In this document: positions 16,377 to 26,132 of the stretch, in pieces
How the letters are laid out: each line of letters opens with the position of its first letter
Numbering within the stretch: the stretch's first letter is position 1
Assembly (NCBI RefSeq): GCF_001465835.2
Contig: NZ_CP013661.2
Location: 2,100,501 to 2,164,500, forward strand
Direction of reading: 5' to 3'
From: Planococcus kocurii
Lineage (GTDB): Bacteria > Bacillota > Bacilli > Bacillales_A > Planococcaceae
DNA: 64,000 nucleotides
Notes under the pieces: generated by a model
Seen by the model: the letters and a program-made list of their open reading frames with translations, nothing else
The model's database searches: none
What the model was told of the DNA's origin: nothing
Made by a program: the position numbers and the translations under genes

Positions 16377-17267
16377 TCAATTTGTTACTGCTTCTGAATG
16401 CAGACTGGGTAAAGACTTGTGTAACGTCAGGGTTTCTTCGTCAGTCAGTGCAATCATTGGTAACCGAACGCCCCCAGTCGAAACACCTGTCATGTGCAGT
16501 GCTGCTTTGATTGGAGATGGATTTGGCGCAGCGAACAATGCTTTCATTGTTGGCAATAACCGTCTATGAATAGCTGCTGCTGTTTTCACATCACCTGTTT
16601 TAAAACTCGTAATCATGTCTTGCATATCGTTGCCGATAATATGTGCAGCAACCGAAACGATGCCCGCACCACCGATAGACAGCATCGGTAAAGTCAGACT
16701 GTCATCGCCGCTATAGACAGTAAAAGATTCAGCTGTGTGTTCAATAATTTCTGAAGCAGCATCCAAATCACCGCTCGCTTCTTTAATAGAAACGATATTG
16801 TTAATTTGAGACAAGCGGATGACGGTTTCTGGAAGCAAGTTAACGACGCTACGTCCTGGAATGTTATAGAGCATGACAGGTAGATGAGTCGACTCCGCAA
16901 TGGCTTGGAAATGTTGGAACATGCCTTCTTGTGAAGGCTTATTGTAATAAGGCGTAACTAGCATAATGCCATCTACGCCGACTTTCTCTGCTTGTTGAGT
17001 CAAAGAAATCGATGCCCGCGTATTGTTCGAGCCGGTTCCTGCGATGACCGGAATCCGTCCGGCAACAGTGTTGACGGTAAACTGGAACAATTCTATTTTT
17101 TCCTCTATCGATAAAGTTGGCGATTCGCCTGTAGTTCCTGCGACGACAAGACCGTCAGATCCATTAGCAATCAAGTGCTCGATTAAGTTTTGCGTTGCCG
17201 GAAAATCAATTTCCTCGTATTGGTCGAATGGTGTTACCATTGCTGTAATTACTTGGCCGAAATTCAT
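16377..17267 (-). CDS. dapA: 4-hydroxy-tetrahydrodipicolinate synthase DapA
   Basis: A 296-residue TIM-barrel aldolase condensing pyruvate with aspartate semialdehyde, the first committed step of lysine and diaminopimelate synthesis. GQVITAMVTPF opens the protein, GTTGESPTL carries the pyruvate-carboxylate and Thr-triad region, LYNIPGRS carries the Tyr and Arg, and SIKEASGDL carries the Schiff-base lysine. ATG 17267 is the family start; the frame stays open upstream only because it runs through the riboswitch. It is a single-gene unit here, separate from asd and dapG, and the leader controls it by lysine. Confidence 0.95.
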   Translation of the reverse strand: MNFGQVITAMVTPFDQYEEIDFPATQNLIEHLIANGSDGLVVAGTTGESPTLSIEEKIELFQFTVNTVAGRIPVIAGTGSNNTRASISLTQQAEKVGVDGIMLVTPYYNKPSQEGMFQHFQAIAESTHLPVMLYNIPGRSVVNLLPETVIRLSQINNIVSIKEASGDLDAASEIIEHTAESFTVYSGDDSLTLPMLSIGGAGIVSVAAHIIGNDMQDMITSFKTGDVKTAAAIHRRLLPTMKALFAAPNPSPIKAALHMTGVSTGGVRLPMIALTDEETLTLHKSLPSLHSEAVTN

Positions 17268-17327
17268 ACAGAACACACCCTTTTCTAATTTTTTTCGAAG
17301 CTTAGAGGTGAGAGGCCAGTCAGGAAC

Positions 17328-17572
17328 AAACAAAAAAGCAGCAACAGGAGGTCCTGTTGCTGCAGTAGAAACAATGTTTACCATTTGCTCCTGTACATCA
17401 GATAGCCCTCCATATAGTTTCCTATATGACAGTCCTGCATTTATTAAATGCAGACCCAGCGCACGGAAATGTGAGATCTCCGCCACTTCGGCAAATCCCC
17501 CTTTCGGCAAACGTCAACGGATCTCATCATCCTCGTTTTGCGTACTAATGGTTTTTGCGCCTCTATCCTACT
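17328..17572 (-). promoter_or_regulatory. Lysine riboswitch (L box) with terminator
   Basis: On the minus strand from 17572 the L-box landmarks occur in order: GATAGAGGCGC, TTAGTACG, GAGGATGATGAGAT, GCCGAAAGGGGG, GCCGAAGTGG and a closing GGGCTATC (17408-17401) that pairs with GATAG. Several 5-9 bp arms fit the five-way junction. Downstream, GCAGCAACAGGA / TCCTGTTGCTGC (17363-17337) plus a T-tract forms an intrinsic terminator. Lysine binding should favour termination before dapA. Confidence 0.93.
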
Positions 17573-17610
17573 CTTGTAAAAACAAGAGCAAGAAATATTG
17601 AATTAGCTGT

Positions 17611-17639
17611 ACTATAACAAATGTTTCTATTAATTGCAA
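17611..17639 (-). promoter_or_regulatory. Sigma-A promoter of the dapA leader
   Basis: On the minus strand TTGCAA (17639-17634), a 17-base spacer and TATAGT (17616-17611). Transcription would start near 17604, about 30 bases before the lysine aptamer. Confidence 0.7.
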
Positions 17640-17678
17640 GATGAAGAACGCAAAAAATTATAGCCGAGGAGAGATAGA

Positions 17679-18290
17679 ATGAGTGAGCAAGCCTATGACC
17701 AACTGCTAGTGATTGCAACAACAGGAAACCAGCAAGGATTTAACGCCTCTTTGCATCATAATCGTTATGAGCCTACACCTTACGATTTACTCGACAAATT
17801 GTTTGAGCATTATAGCCTGTCTCCTGAAGATTGTATCGTTGATGTTGGTTGTGGAAAAGGGCGCTTGAATTTTTATGTGCATCATTTTTTTGGTGTAAAA
17901 AGTGTAGGCATCGAAATGAATCCGACATTTTACACAGAAGCCCTCGAAAATAAAAAACAGTACGCGAAAAAGCACAAAGGTGCAGAGTTTCACATTAACT
18001 TTTGTAATTGCTTAGCTCAGAAATACCCAGTTACAGCAGACGATACCGTATTCTATTTCTTTAACCCTTTTTCAGTGGCGATATTCATCGCATTTGTGAA
18101 TAAAATTTTAGCTTCAGTCGAAAAATCTCCACGGACGGTAGACGTGATTTTGTTTTTTGCCTCTCAAGACTACAGTGATTATCTGGAAACTAACGGAGTT
18201 TTTCAGCTAATAGAAGAAATTCAATTGTCGGATTTCCATAAAGATCCGCGCGAACGATTTTTAATTTATCGATTGTCTAAAATGGATTAG
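17679..18290 (+). CDS. Class I SAM-dependent methyltransferase
   Basis: A 203-residue cytoplasmic protein. NRYEPTPYDLLDKLF precedes motif I (IVDVGCGKGRLNFYV, about residues 53-67) and the acidic GIEMNP that binds the SAM ribose. FYFFNPFSVAIF resembles an NPPF-like motif IV but has FNPF, so the methyl acceptor cannot be predicted. GAGGAGAG lies before the ATG. Monocistronic. Confidence 0.82.
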   Translation: MSEQAYDQLLVIATTGNQQGFNASLHHNRYEPTPYDLLDKLFEHYSLSPEDCIVDVGCGKGRLNFYVHHFFGVKSVGIEMNPTFYTEALENKKQYAKKHKGAEFHINFCNCLAQKYPVTADDTVFYFFNPFSVAIFIAFVNKILASVEKSPRTVDVILFFASQDYSDYLETNGVFQLIEEIQLSDFHKDPRERFLIYRLSKMD

Positions 18291-18347
18291 AACTAGTGCT
18301 CTAAAGGGTATGTTTACAGTAAAACAATTGTGAAACGAGGGACCCCT

Positions 18348-19193
18348 ATGGAATGGAAAGGTAGAAAAGCCAGTAGAAACGTTGAAGATCGGCGAGGGAA
18401 AGGTGGAGCGCTAGTAGCAGGAGGCGGCATCGGCGGTATTTTAATTGTGTTATTAGTGGCTTTTTTAGGAGGCGACCCAGGTGTCATTCTTGATCAATTG
18501 GGTGGATCCTCAGGAACGACTTCAAACCAGTCTTACGAATCAACTCCACAAGAAGAAGAATTGGCTGAATTTGTGTCAGTCGTTCTAGCGGATACGGAAC
18601 AAGTTTGGACAGAAGTTTTTAAAGAAGAAGGCATGGAATATGTTGAGCCGACACTCGTTTTGTATAGTGGCAGCGTCGAGTCTGCCTGTGGAACAGCAGG
18701 CGCAGCCGTCGGACCCTTTTATTGTCCAGGCGATTACAAACTTTATATTGATTTGAGTTTTTACAATGACCTACAAACCCAATTTCAAGCACCCGGTGAT
18801 TTTGCCATGGCGTATGTCGTGGCACACGAAGTTGGACACCACGTTCAAAATCTTCTTGGTGTTATGGAAGACGTGCAGCCACTTCGCAGCCAGCTTAGTG
18901 AAGAAGAATACAATAAAGTGCAAGTACGCTTGGAGTTGCAAGCGGATTATTTGTCGGGCGTCTGGGCCCACCATGCGCAAGGTATGGGCTATTTAGAAGA
19001 AGGTGACCTAGAAGAAGCATTGACAGCGGCAAGTGCGGTAGGGGATGACACCATTCAACAGCGGTCCCGTGGTTACGTTGTACCTGAGAGTTTTACACAC
19101 GGTAGTTCCGAACAGCGCCAGCGATGGTTTAAAAAAGGCTTTCAAGCCGGTAATTTAAAAGAAGGCGACACGTTTAATGCAACTGATTTGTGA
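18348..19193 (+). CDS. YpfJ-type neutral zinc metallopeptidase
   Basis: A 281-residue membrane-anchored protein. A short cytoplasmic stretch (MEWKGRKASRNVEDRRGKGG) precedes one glycine-rich membrane helix (about 25-50). The outer domain carries HEVGHHVQNLLG, the zinc-binding HExxH, with LELQADYLSGVWAHH supplying the downstream acid and CGTAGAAVGPFYCPGDYKLYIDL before it. This is the YpfJ / neutral zinc metallopeptidase family, of unknown substrate. ATG 18348 follows ACGAGGG; a GTG at 18330 is in frame but lacks a ribosome site. Confidence 0.87.
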   Translation: MEWKGRKASRNVEDRRGKGGALVAGGGIGGILIVLLVAFLGGDPGVILDQLGGSSGTTSNQSYESTPQEEELAEFVSVVLADTEQVWTEVFKEEGMEYVEPTLVLYSGSVESACGTAGAAVGPFYCPGDYKLYIDLSFYNDLQTQFQAPGDFAMAYVVAHEVGHHVQNLLGVMEDVQPLRSQLSEEEYNKVQVRLELQADYLSGVWAHHAQGMGYLEEGDLEEALTAASAVGDDTIQQRSRGYVVPESFTHGSSEQRQRWFKKGFQAGNLKEGDTFNATDL

Positions 19194-19336
19194 TGGCACC
19201 TAAAGTGAAAATCACTTTTAGCATGCAAATAAAAGGGTGCAGCATTGATATTTTTGCTGATGTGATTCATTATATAAAATAGACAGTCTTTTCATTTCGT
19301 ATGGAAAGAAATATAGCTCTGCGAAGGAAGTACAGC

Positions 19337-20503
19337 ATGTTGGATGACAATATCACACGCCTAGAATACAACGGCAAAGAATTAATCCTAATCGGTACGG
19401 CACACGTTTCTAAAGCTAGTGCAGAGCAGGTGAAAGCCGTCATTGAAACCGAGCGACCGGATTCGGTATGCATCGAATTAGATGCGCAGCGCTATGAATC
19501 GGTAACTCAAGACAGCAAATGGAAAGAAACCGACATTTTCAAAGTGATCAAAGACAAAAAAGCAAGTTTGTTACTCATGAATTTGGCTATTTCCTCTTTT
19601 CAGAACCGTCTTGCAGATCAGTTTGGCATCAAACCTGGACAAGAAATGATTCAAGGGATTGCTTCTGCTAAAGAAACTGGCGCAGAATTGGTACTCGCTG
19701 ACCGCAATATTCAAGTAACGTTTTCGCGCATTTGGGGCAATATCGGTTTTATGGGGAAAGCGCAATTGCTGACTTCCGTATTCTTTAGTATTTTCAGCAA
19801 AGAGACGATCTCAGAAGAAGATTTGGAAAAGATGAAGTCACAGGATACCCTCAACGCGGTAATGAATGATTTTACCCAATCTTTCCCTAAACTGAAAGAG
19901 CCGCTCATTGACGAACGAGACCAATATTTGGCGCAAAAAATTAAAGAAGCTCCTGGTCAAAAAATTGTCGCGGTTCTTGGTGCAGCACATGTTCCAGGAA
20001 TCATTAAAGAAGTCCACAACGAACACGATTTGGAAGAACTGTCAAAAGTTCCAGCCAAATCAAAGTGGCCGAAAGTTATCGGTTGGGCGATTCCGTTAGC
20101 ATTGGTCGCTATGATTGCCATCACGTTTATGAATAACCCTGCGGCTGGTCTCGACCAAACGATTAGCTGGATCCTTTGGACCGCATGTCTTGGGGCAATA
20201 GGTGCTGCTGTAGCTTTCGGTCATCCATTAGCAATTCTCACTGCTTTTGTCGGGGGTCCGATCGGTGCACTACATCCATTGTTAGCGGCAGGCTGGTTTT
20301 CAGGACTTGCACAAGCCTATGTTCGTCGCCCGAACGTTGGGGATTTCCAAACTTTATCGAAGGACGTGTTTACGCTTAAAGGCTTTTGGGACAATAAAGT
20401 TACGCGTGTTCTACTGGTTGTGGTGTTAACAAATTTGGGTACGGCAGCAGGCAATGTAATTGGTGGATTAGACGTTATTCGTTTGTTTTTCCAAAACCTA
20501 TAA
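19337..20503 (+). CDS. TraB/PrgY family membrane protein
   Basis: A 388-residue protein. The N-terminal TraB domain (about 1-240) has ELILIGTAHVSKAS, SVCIELDAQRY, and VLGAAHVPGI, with conserved GTAHVS and GAAH motifs proposed to be metal-binding. Four or so membrane helices follow (about 255-388), including AFGHPLAILTAFVGGPIGALHP. Plasmid-encoded PrgY and TraB lower peptide pheromone activity in enterococci; the role of chromosomal copies is unclear, perhaps as a membrane protease-like factor. ATG 19337 has AAGGAAG upstream; ATG 19301 does not. Confidence 0.87.
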   Translation: MLDDNITRLEYNGKELILIGTAHVSKASAEQVKAVIETERPDSVCIELDAQRYESVTQDSKWKETDIFKVIKDKKASLLLMNLAISSFQNRLADQFGIKPGQEMIQGIASAKETGAELVLADRNIQVTFSRIWGNIGFMGKAQLLTSVFFSIFSKETISEEDLEKMKSQDTLNAVMNDFTQSFPKLKEPLIDERDQYLAQKIKEAPGQKIVAVLGAAHVPGIIKEVHNEHDLEELSKVPAKSKWPKVIGWAIPLALVAMIAITFMNNPAAGLDQTISWILWTACLGAIGAAVAFGHPLAILTAFVGGPIGALHPLLAAGWFSGLAQAYVRRPNVGDFQTLSKDVFTLKGFWDNKVTRVLLVVVLTNLGTAAGNVIGGLDVIRLFFQNL

Positions 20504-20513
20504 GTAGATTTCC

Positions 20514-20547
20514 TACCGGACGGCGAAACTTTGCTGTCCGGTTTTTT
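20514..20547 (+). terminator. Rho-independent terminator
   Basis: The stem ACCGGAC / GTCCGGT with a loop containing a second weak pairing is followed by six Ts after the TraB-family gene. Confidence 0.8.
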
Positions 20548-20624
20548 GTTTTTCTATTGTTGCTGATAGTTTAAGAACGGGTATATATAACAAAAGATCA
20601 TTAGAAATAAGGAGGCGCATGGAG

Positions 20625-20870
20625 ATGAGCTTTTTTCTAGTAGGCATTTTACTGTGGTCGTTGGTCATTTTGTCCGTCGTGTTGGCAATAATTGGTTTCT
20701 GGAGGGGTTCCTGGCAAGCGTTAGCCTGGAGCGGAATTGCTTTGCTTCCACCGATGCTACTTATTTATATGGGGGGAGATGGAGTTTGGTTCCAGTTTGG
20801 TATCTTGTTGCCGATCCTTTTGTTGGTTGCTGCTTTTTTGATGAAACAGCAAAAGACACCCAATTCGTAA
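20625..20870 (+). CDS. Small membrane protein of unknown function
   Basis: An 81-residue hydrophobic protein with two or three membrane helices (SFFLVGILLWSLVILSVVLA, WSGIALLPPMLLIYMGG, FGILLPILLLVAAFLM) and a short polar tail. AAGGAGG is 9 bases before ATG 20625; ATG 20619 is only 3 bases away and less likely. A terminator hairpin overlaps the stop codon. I do not recognise a family. Confidence 0.7.
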   Translation: MSFFLVGILLWSLVILSVVLAIIGFWRGSWQALAWSGIALLPPMLLIYMGGDGVWFQFGILLPILLLVAAFLMKQQKTPNS

Positions 20871-20897
20871 TCGGCTGGTAATTTCAGCCGATTTTTC
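20868..20897 (+). terminator. Rho-independent terminator
   Basis: ATCGGCTG / CAGCCGAT with a short loop and a T-tract, beginning at the stop codon of the small membrane protein. Confidence 0.8.
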
Positions 20898-20970
20898 TAA
20901 GCATGCCACTGGTAATTCCAAAGCCATAGTTATACAATTGTTATACAAAAAATGCAGAGGAGACAGGCCA

Positions 20971-23900
20971 ATGAAATATCTATTAGATCGAAGCAAGTTA
21001 TTCATATTTTTAATTTTAATCTTATCGATCGTTGGGGCATATGTCTTTATCACATTACCGCAACGTGAGATTCCGGAAACCCCATCAAACCTTGTTTTAA
21101 TTTCAACAATTTTGCCAGGTGCAGGGCCTGAGGAAGTGGAAACGTCCATCACCAATCTGCTCGAGCGTGAAATCCAACAAGTAGATGGCATTGCATCGCT
21201 GCAATCCGTGTCTGCCAATTCTGCTTCCATCATTACACTGGAAATAGAAGATGGTGAGAATCCGGATGAGTTAATCAACAGTATCCAGCAACAAGTAGGA
21301 AATGCGACATCAGGATTTCCTGATAACGCATCAGAAACAACGGTGGAAAAACTAGATTTAACTTTCCCCTTAGTGTCGTACATGTTCTATGGGGATAAAG
21401 AAGAACTGAAAAATATGGAAGATGCGTTAGCCACGCTTTCTGAAGAAGTAGAAGCCGTTTCAGGAGTTGCTGGAACAACGGTTAAAGGATTAAACTCACA
21501 GCAAGTTCTAATTGAACTCAATAGTGAAGAACTAGCCGCTAATGGGCTTCAGCCATTTGAAGTACTCCAATCGCTTCAACAAGCAAATCAGCCATTGTCA
21601 CTTGGCACACATGATAATGGCAACGAGCAAGTGAGCCTAACTGTGCAACAAGGTCAAGGCATCGACAAACTAAAAGAACTACAAGTAGGTGCAGCAGCAG
21701 TACCACTTGAAGATGTTGCAACGATCGAGACGGTAGATCAAGAAACAGAAGACATTGTAACGTTTGAAGGCGAAGACGCCATTTCGTATACGGTCTTTTT
21801 GCAAACGGCACAAGACGTTCCTTCTGTAGATGATAAGGTCTCTAAAGTTATTGAAGAATTTGCAGCTGATCTTCCAGCTGGCGTTCAAGCTGAGAAATAC
21901 GAATCTCAAGCTGATAATGTGAATCAAATCTTCGACAGCCTATATGTTTCATTGGCCATCGCTGTCTTAGCTGTTTTGATCGTCACAACAGCTGGATTAA
22001 CGTTGTATGGATCTTTTGCAGTCGCGTTAACTGTCTTAGCTTCCGTACTCATCGGGATGATCCCAATTCCGTGGTTAGGCGTTGACTTGAACCAAATCTC
22101 AGTGATTGGCCTCATTATTGCCATCGGTATTTTAGTCGATGACAGTATTGTTGTTAACGATAATATTCAGCGGCGTTATAAGCTAGGGGATTCCGCTCGC
22201 GATGGAGCGATTACCGGCGTCCGTGAAGTATACCCGTCGATTATTTCTTCTAGTTTGGCAATTGTCGTGACATTCTCTCCATTGTTATTGCTATCAGGCG
22301 GTAATGGTGCGTTTATCAAGGCCTTGCCAAGTATTTTAATTACGACAATATTAGCTTCAACGGTGCTGTCGATTACACTTGTACCCATGATGCAATATTT
22401 GAAAACGAAACGAAGAGCAAAGAAAATTTCAGATACCCCTGGATTCTTAGGGAAACCACTCGAGAAAATTGCGTTGTTTTATTCGAATAAAGTATTGCGT
22501 GGCGTATTAAAACGCCCTCTACTTGTTGGCGTCGGAGGCTTGTTAGTCGCGACAGGATTATTATCTCTTGCGCTCTTTACGCCTTTTGAATTTTTCCCAG
22601 CAGCTGACCGTGAAGAGGTAACGATGAACGTCCGCCTTGCAGAAGGCACAACGATTGAAAATACGGATGAATTTCTTGCTAACTTAACGGAAGAAGTCAA
22701 ATCTGAAGATGATAACATTGCTGAAATTTCAATCTTTTCAGGTGAAGGATTACCAAACTTGTTTGCCTCTTCAATGAACAACACAGGAGGCAACACCGGT
22801 CAAGTGGTATTCCGTATTGATCGTGAGCAAACAACCGCTTCGGACTTTATCGATAAATGGCAGCCCGAGTTGCGTGAACGTTTCCCAGAAGCCGAAATTT
22901 TCTTGGATACGATTGTACAAGGGCCACCTGTAGGAGCTCCAGTTACAGTGGATATTACAGGTGAAGATATTGAAGAATTGGCGTCTATACGCGATGGATT
23001 AAAAGCGCAATTGTTGGCAGAAGGCGCTACGATTGTTACCGATAATTTAGGAGCTGCGGTTCCAGCGATTGAGTATGTACCAGATCAACAGGCGCTACAA
23101 GAAAACAAAATCGCGCTTAGTTCAGTGACCAATCAACTCCAGCTGTTGACACAAGGTGTGCCTCTTTACACTATTTATGAAGGTCAAATGCCATACCAAG
23201 TGTTCTTGAAGCAATCAGGCATTGACGATGGTCAACCAATTGACTTGTCTCAGTTTGAAGTTCCGGCGCTTAGTGAACAAGGACCACCGACATTGGTGCC
23301 GATGAATGAGTTGCTAACACCAGAAGACACAACGAAATTGTCACAGGTACCGCATAAAGAAGGAGACCGTTCGATTACAATTCGTGCATTTGGTGACATT
23401 GATGACTTTGAAAACAAAATGTTGGCTGTCATTGACAAAGAGCGTGAGTCATTGACAGATGGCTACGAATTATCGACAGGTGGAGAAAACTCTGATCAAG
23501 AAGCTTTCTTTGCTGAAATTGGTCTATTGTTCTTAGTTGTCATTTTGTTAGTGTACTTAGTTATTGCTTTCCAGTTTAAATCGTTTAGCTTACCATTCCT
23601 TGTGTTGATCGCTGTTTACTTAGGTATTTCTGGTGCAATTCTTGGATTGTTCTTAACGCAAACACCGCTAAGCTTCCTTGGCGTTATGGGAATTGTTTCC
23701 CTGACAGGGATTGTTGTGCGAAACGCAGTTGTGTTGATTGACTTTGTAGAAACACGTCGTCTATCAGGAGACTTTGATATTAAGGAAGCCATTGTCGAAT
23801 CAGGCTATGCCCGTATCAAACCAATCCTTTTGACAACTATCACGTCAATCATCGCACTCGTGCCAGTCGCCTTATCAGGAGATCCATTATTTGAACCATT

Positions 23901-24018
23901 AGCCATTACAATCATTGCAGGACTTGCATTCTCAAGCTTGTTCACACTGGTGATGATTCCATCACTTTACTTGGTATTTTACCGTGTGAACCGTCGCAGA
24001 AATCAAGTGACAGAATAA
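20971..24018 (+). CDS. RND-family efflux transporter permease (AcrB/SwrC-like)
   Basis: A 1015-residue transporter with the RND plan: helix 1 (FIFLILILSIVGAYVFI), a large outer domain, helices 2-6 with LIIAIGILVDDSIVVNDNIQRR carrying the two acids of the proton relay, helix 7 near 530, a second outer domain and helices 8-12 (GIVSLTGIVVRNAVVLIDFVE). Gram-positive members such as SwrC (YerP) export lipopeptides or drugs, or act in membrane processes without an outer-membrane partner. No MFP or OMF gene adjoins it. ATG 20971 follows AGAGGAGAC; the open frame begins 33 bases earlier. Confidence 0.92.
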   Translation: MKYLLDRSKLFIFLILILSIVGAYVFITLPQREIPETPSNLVLISTILPGAGPEEVETSITNLLEREIQQVDGIASLQSVSANSASIITLEIEDGENPDELINSIQQQVGNATSGFPDNASETTVEKLDLTFPLVSYMFYGDKEELKNMEDALATLSEEVEAVSGVAGTTVKGLNSQQVLIELNSEELAANGLQPFEVLQSLQQANQPLSLGTHDNGNEQVSLTVQQGQGIDKLKELQVGAAAVPLEDVATIETVDQETEDIVTFEGEDAISYTVFLQTAQDVPSVDDKVSKVIEEFAADLPAGVQAEKYESQADNVNQIFDSLYVSLAIAVLAVLIVTTAGLTLYGSFAVALTVLASVLIGMIPIPWLGVDLNQISVIGLIIAIGILVDDSIVVNDNIQRRYKLGDSARDGAITGVREVYPSIISSSLAIVVTFSPLLLLSGGNGAFIKALPSILITTILASTVLSITLVPMMQYLKTKRRAKKISDTPGFLGKPLEKIALFYSNKVLRGVLKRPLLVGVGGLLVATGLLSLALFTPFEFFPAADREEVTMNVRLAEGTTIENTDEFLANLTEEVKSEDDNIAEISIFSGEGLPNLFASSMNNTGGNTGQVVFRIDREQTTASDFIDKWQPELRERFPEAEIFLDTIVQGPPVGAPVTVDITGEDIEELASIRDGLKAQLLAEGATIVTDNLGAAVPAIEYVPDQQALQENKIALSSVTNQLQLLTQGVPLYTIYEGQMPYQVFLKQSGIDDGQPIDLSQFEVPALSEQGPPTLVPMNELLTPEDTTKLSQVPHKEGDRSITIRAFGDIDDFENKMLAVIDKERESLTDGYELSTGGENSDQEAFFAEIGLLFLVVILLVYLVIAFQFKSFSLPFLVLIAVYLGISGAILGLFLTQTPLSFLGVMGIVSLTGIVVRNAVVLIDFVETRRLSGDFDIKEAIVESGYARIKPILLTTITSIIALVPVALSGDPLFEPLAITIIAGLAFSSLFTLVMIPSLYLVFYRVNRRRNQVTE

Positions 24019-24024
24019 CAATAG

Positions 24025-24057
24025 ACTGCGCAGCCTTTGGGTTGTGCAGTTTTTATT
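24025..24057 (+). terminator. Rho-independent terminator
   Basis: The stem ACTGCGCAGCC / GGTTGTGCAGT with G-U pairs and a T-rich tail after the RND transporter gene. Confidence 0.78.
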
Positions 24058-24564
24058 TGAATGATGAGTATTTGAAAGTGAGCAGATCAGTAATAAAGTA
24101 ACGTTGATCGAAAGAGTGAGTTATAAAGGGGATTCAACAGAACAAGCAGGTGACATGGCGAAAGCTTCGTTTTTGCTAGTGCGTAGGGCTGAGTCTTTCC
24201 GGCAATGCTCAATCCGATTCTGCGCGCTACAGTTTCACCTCGTAACATGAATAACTTAAGCCATACTGTGAATACGACAGACAAAGAATCAGATTTCAGG
24301 TGCTGGAGTGAACATCCGAAGTATTATCGGAGTAGTTTCAGCTTTTTTTCTAAGAAAATGACTTACTTTAATGAAGGAAGAGACTAAAAAAATGAAACAA
24401 AGCGTGTCACAGCGGGATAGGTGGACAATGTATGCGTTATCATTTTGTCACACGATAGTCATTTACTTCTTTCACTAGATTTGGTAAGATGTCTGACGAC
24501 AGTAGAGTTAAACAATGTATTTGCTTAATTTTCTGATAAAAATATATATAGATGAGGTGAAGTT
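24058..24564. other. Gene-poor stretch upstream of nupC
   Basis: About 500 bases without a supportable gene. A 28-codon frame at 24391 (starting MKQSVSQRDRWTMYAL) could be the remnant of a membrane protein but is too short to call. I see no purine riboswitch and no clear promoter, though nupC must be transcribed from somewhere in here. The region may be a decayed gene. Confidence 0.5.
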
Positions 24565-25776
24565 GTGAATTTATTGTGGGGCATCTTTGGCGTATTCGTT
24601 GTTCTTGGAATCGCCTTCTTATTATCAAGCGGCAAGAAGTCTATCAAGCCACGGACAATTCTCGGCGGATTAGCCATCCAGATTACATTTGCATTTATGG
24701 TACTAGAATGGGAATTTGGAAGAAAAATGTTGTTAGGTCTTTCGAATAAAGTCCAAAATGTAATTGACTATGCAGGTGAAGGAATTGCTTTCTTATTTGG
24801 TCCAGCGGCTGACATTGGTGGATTTGGATTTGTTTTTGCCTTCCAAGTTTTGACAATCATCATCTTCTTTTCTTCTTTAATCTCAGTACTATATTACTTA
24901 GGTGTTATGCAAATTGTCATCAAAATTCTAGGAGGCGCATTATCGAAGCTTCTTGGAACGAGTAAAGCAGAGTCAATTTCAGCAGCAGCGAATATTTTCG
25001 TTGGCCAAACAGAAGCACCGCTAGTCATTCGCCCCTTTATCGCGGGGATGACCAAGTCCGAATTATTTGCAGTTATGACAGGGGGACTGGCTTCTGTAGC
25101 AGGTTCTACTCTGGCGGGTTACGCACTTCTTGGTGTACCGCTTGAATATTTGTTAGCTGCAAGTTTCATGGCTGCTCCAGCCGGGTTGATCATGGCTAAA
25201 ATCATGATGCCGGAAACAGAAGAAGTCGAAGAAAAAGAGTTTGTTATGGAAAAAGACGAAGCTTCAGTTAACGTCGTAGATGCAGCAGCACGTGGTGCGT
25301 CTGACGGTCTTCAATTGGCGTTAAATGTGGGCGCGATGTTACTTGCATTTATCGCATTAATTGCTTTACTAAATGGTGTACTTGGCGGCATCGGTGGATG
25401 GTTCGGTTTTGGTGGTTTGACTATCCAAAGTATTTTAGGTGTCATTTTTGCACCGCTTGCATGGGCAATTGGTGTACCTTGGGCTGAAGCAGTCCAAGCG
25501 GGTAGCTTTATCGGACAGAAGCTAGTACTTAACGAATTTGTTGCGTATTCAGCTTTTGCTCCTGAAATTGCCAACTTGTCACCTAAAACGGTCATCGTTG
25601 TCAGCTTTGCTCTTTGCGGATTCGCAAACTTAAGCTCATTGGCAATCTTACTTGGCGGACTTGGTGCGATCGCACCAAGTCGTCGTTCAGATATTGCTCG
25701 TCTTGGCATGCGCGCCGTTGCGGCGGGTGTACTCGCTTCATTATTGAGTGCAGCAATTGCCGGAATGTTCGTGTAA
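24565..25776 (+). CDS. nupC: NupC-family concentrative nucleoside transporter
   Basis: A 403-residue CNT-family symporter with about ten membrane segments. [20 protein letters not shown], the [17 protein letters not shown] motif of the substrate site, and [21 protein letters not shown] near the C-terminus are diagnostic. It imports nucleosides with H+ or Na+. The GTG start follows GATGAGGTGAAG. A terminator follows at 25792-25819, directly before the repeat island. Confidence 0.93.
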   Translation: MNLLWGIFGVFVVLGIAFLLSSGKKSIKPRTILGGLAIQITFAFMVLEWEFGRKMLLGLSNKVQNVIDYAGEGIAFLFGPAADIGGFGFVFAFQVLTIIIFFSSLISVLYYLGVMQIVIKILGGALSKLLGTSKAESISAAANIFVGQTEAPLVIRPFIAGMTKSELFAVMTGGLASVAGSTLAGYALLGVPLEYLLAASFMAAPAGLIMAKIMMPETEEVEEKEFVMEKDEASVNVVDAAARGASDGLQLALNVGAMLLAFIALIALLNGVLGGIGGWFGFGGLTIQSILGVIFAPLAWAIGVPWAEAVQAGSFIGQKLVLNEFVAYSAFAPEIANLSPKTVIVVSFALCGFANLSSLAILLGGLGAIAPSRRSDIARLGMRAVAAGVLASLLSAAIAGMFV

Positions 25777-25791
25777 AAAATAAACTAATGA

Positions 25792-25819
25792 GGGCCTGCA
25801 GCTATTGCAGGTCCTTTTT
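25792..25819 (+). terminator. Rho-independent terminator after nupC
   Basis: GGGCCTGCA / TTGCAGGTCC with a short loop and TTTTT. Confidence 0.82.
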
Positions 25820-25845
25820 AGGTTTTGAGGCGAATAGCTGCGGCA

Positions 25846-26132
25846 TATGCACGCTCGGGGAGAAATACGCACGTTCGGGATGCAGATATGCACGCTCGGG
25901 GAGAAATACGCACGTTCGGGATGCAGATATGCACGCTCGGGGAGAAATACGCACGTTCGGGATGCAGATATGCACGTTCGTGGAGAAATACGCACGTTCA
26001 GCGAAGGCTTACGCAAGCTCGTAGAAAAATACGCACGTTCGGGATGCAGATACGCACGCTCGTGGAGAAATACGCACGTTCAGCGAAGACTTACGCACGT
26101 TCGTAGAAAAATACGCACGTTCAGTGAAAAAA
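25846..26132. repeat. 41-bp tandem repeat array, block 1 (seven units)
   Basis: Seven back-to-back 41-bp units start at 25846, 25887, 25928, 25969, 26010, 26051 and 26092. Each is a 20-base half-unit (TAYGCACGYTCGNGGAGAAA-like) followed by a 21-base half-unit (TACGCACGTTC then GGGATGCAGA or AGCGAAGGC). The core TACGCACG thus recurs every 20 or 21 bases, close to two helical turns. There are no unique spacers. The 41-bp period keeps all three forward frames open, giving spurious reading frames rich in YARS and RNTHV. Confidence 0.93.

Noticed and set aside
17268..17510. N-terminal extension of DapA
   Set aside because: The open frame runs through the lysine riboswitch and its terminator; the family start is at 17267.
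19196..19225. Terminator after the YpfJ-type protease
   Set aside because: A small palindrome (AAAGTGA / TCACTTT) is present but has no T-tract, so I did not call it.
24391..24477. Short open frame beginning MKQSVSQRDRWTMYAL before nupC
   Set aside because: 28 codons, no ribosome site and no continuing homologous text; perhaps a remnant, not supportable as a gene.
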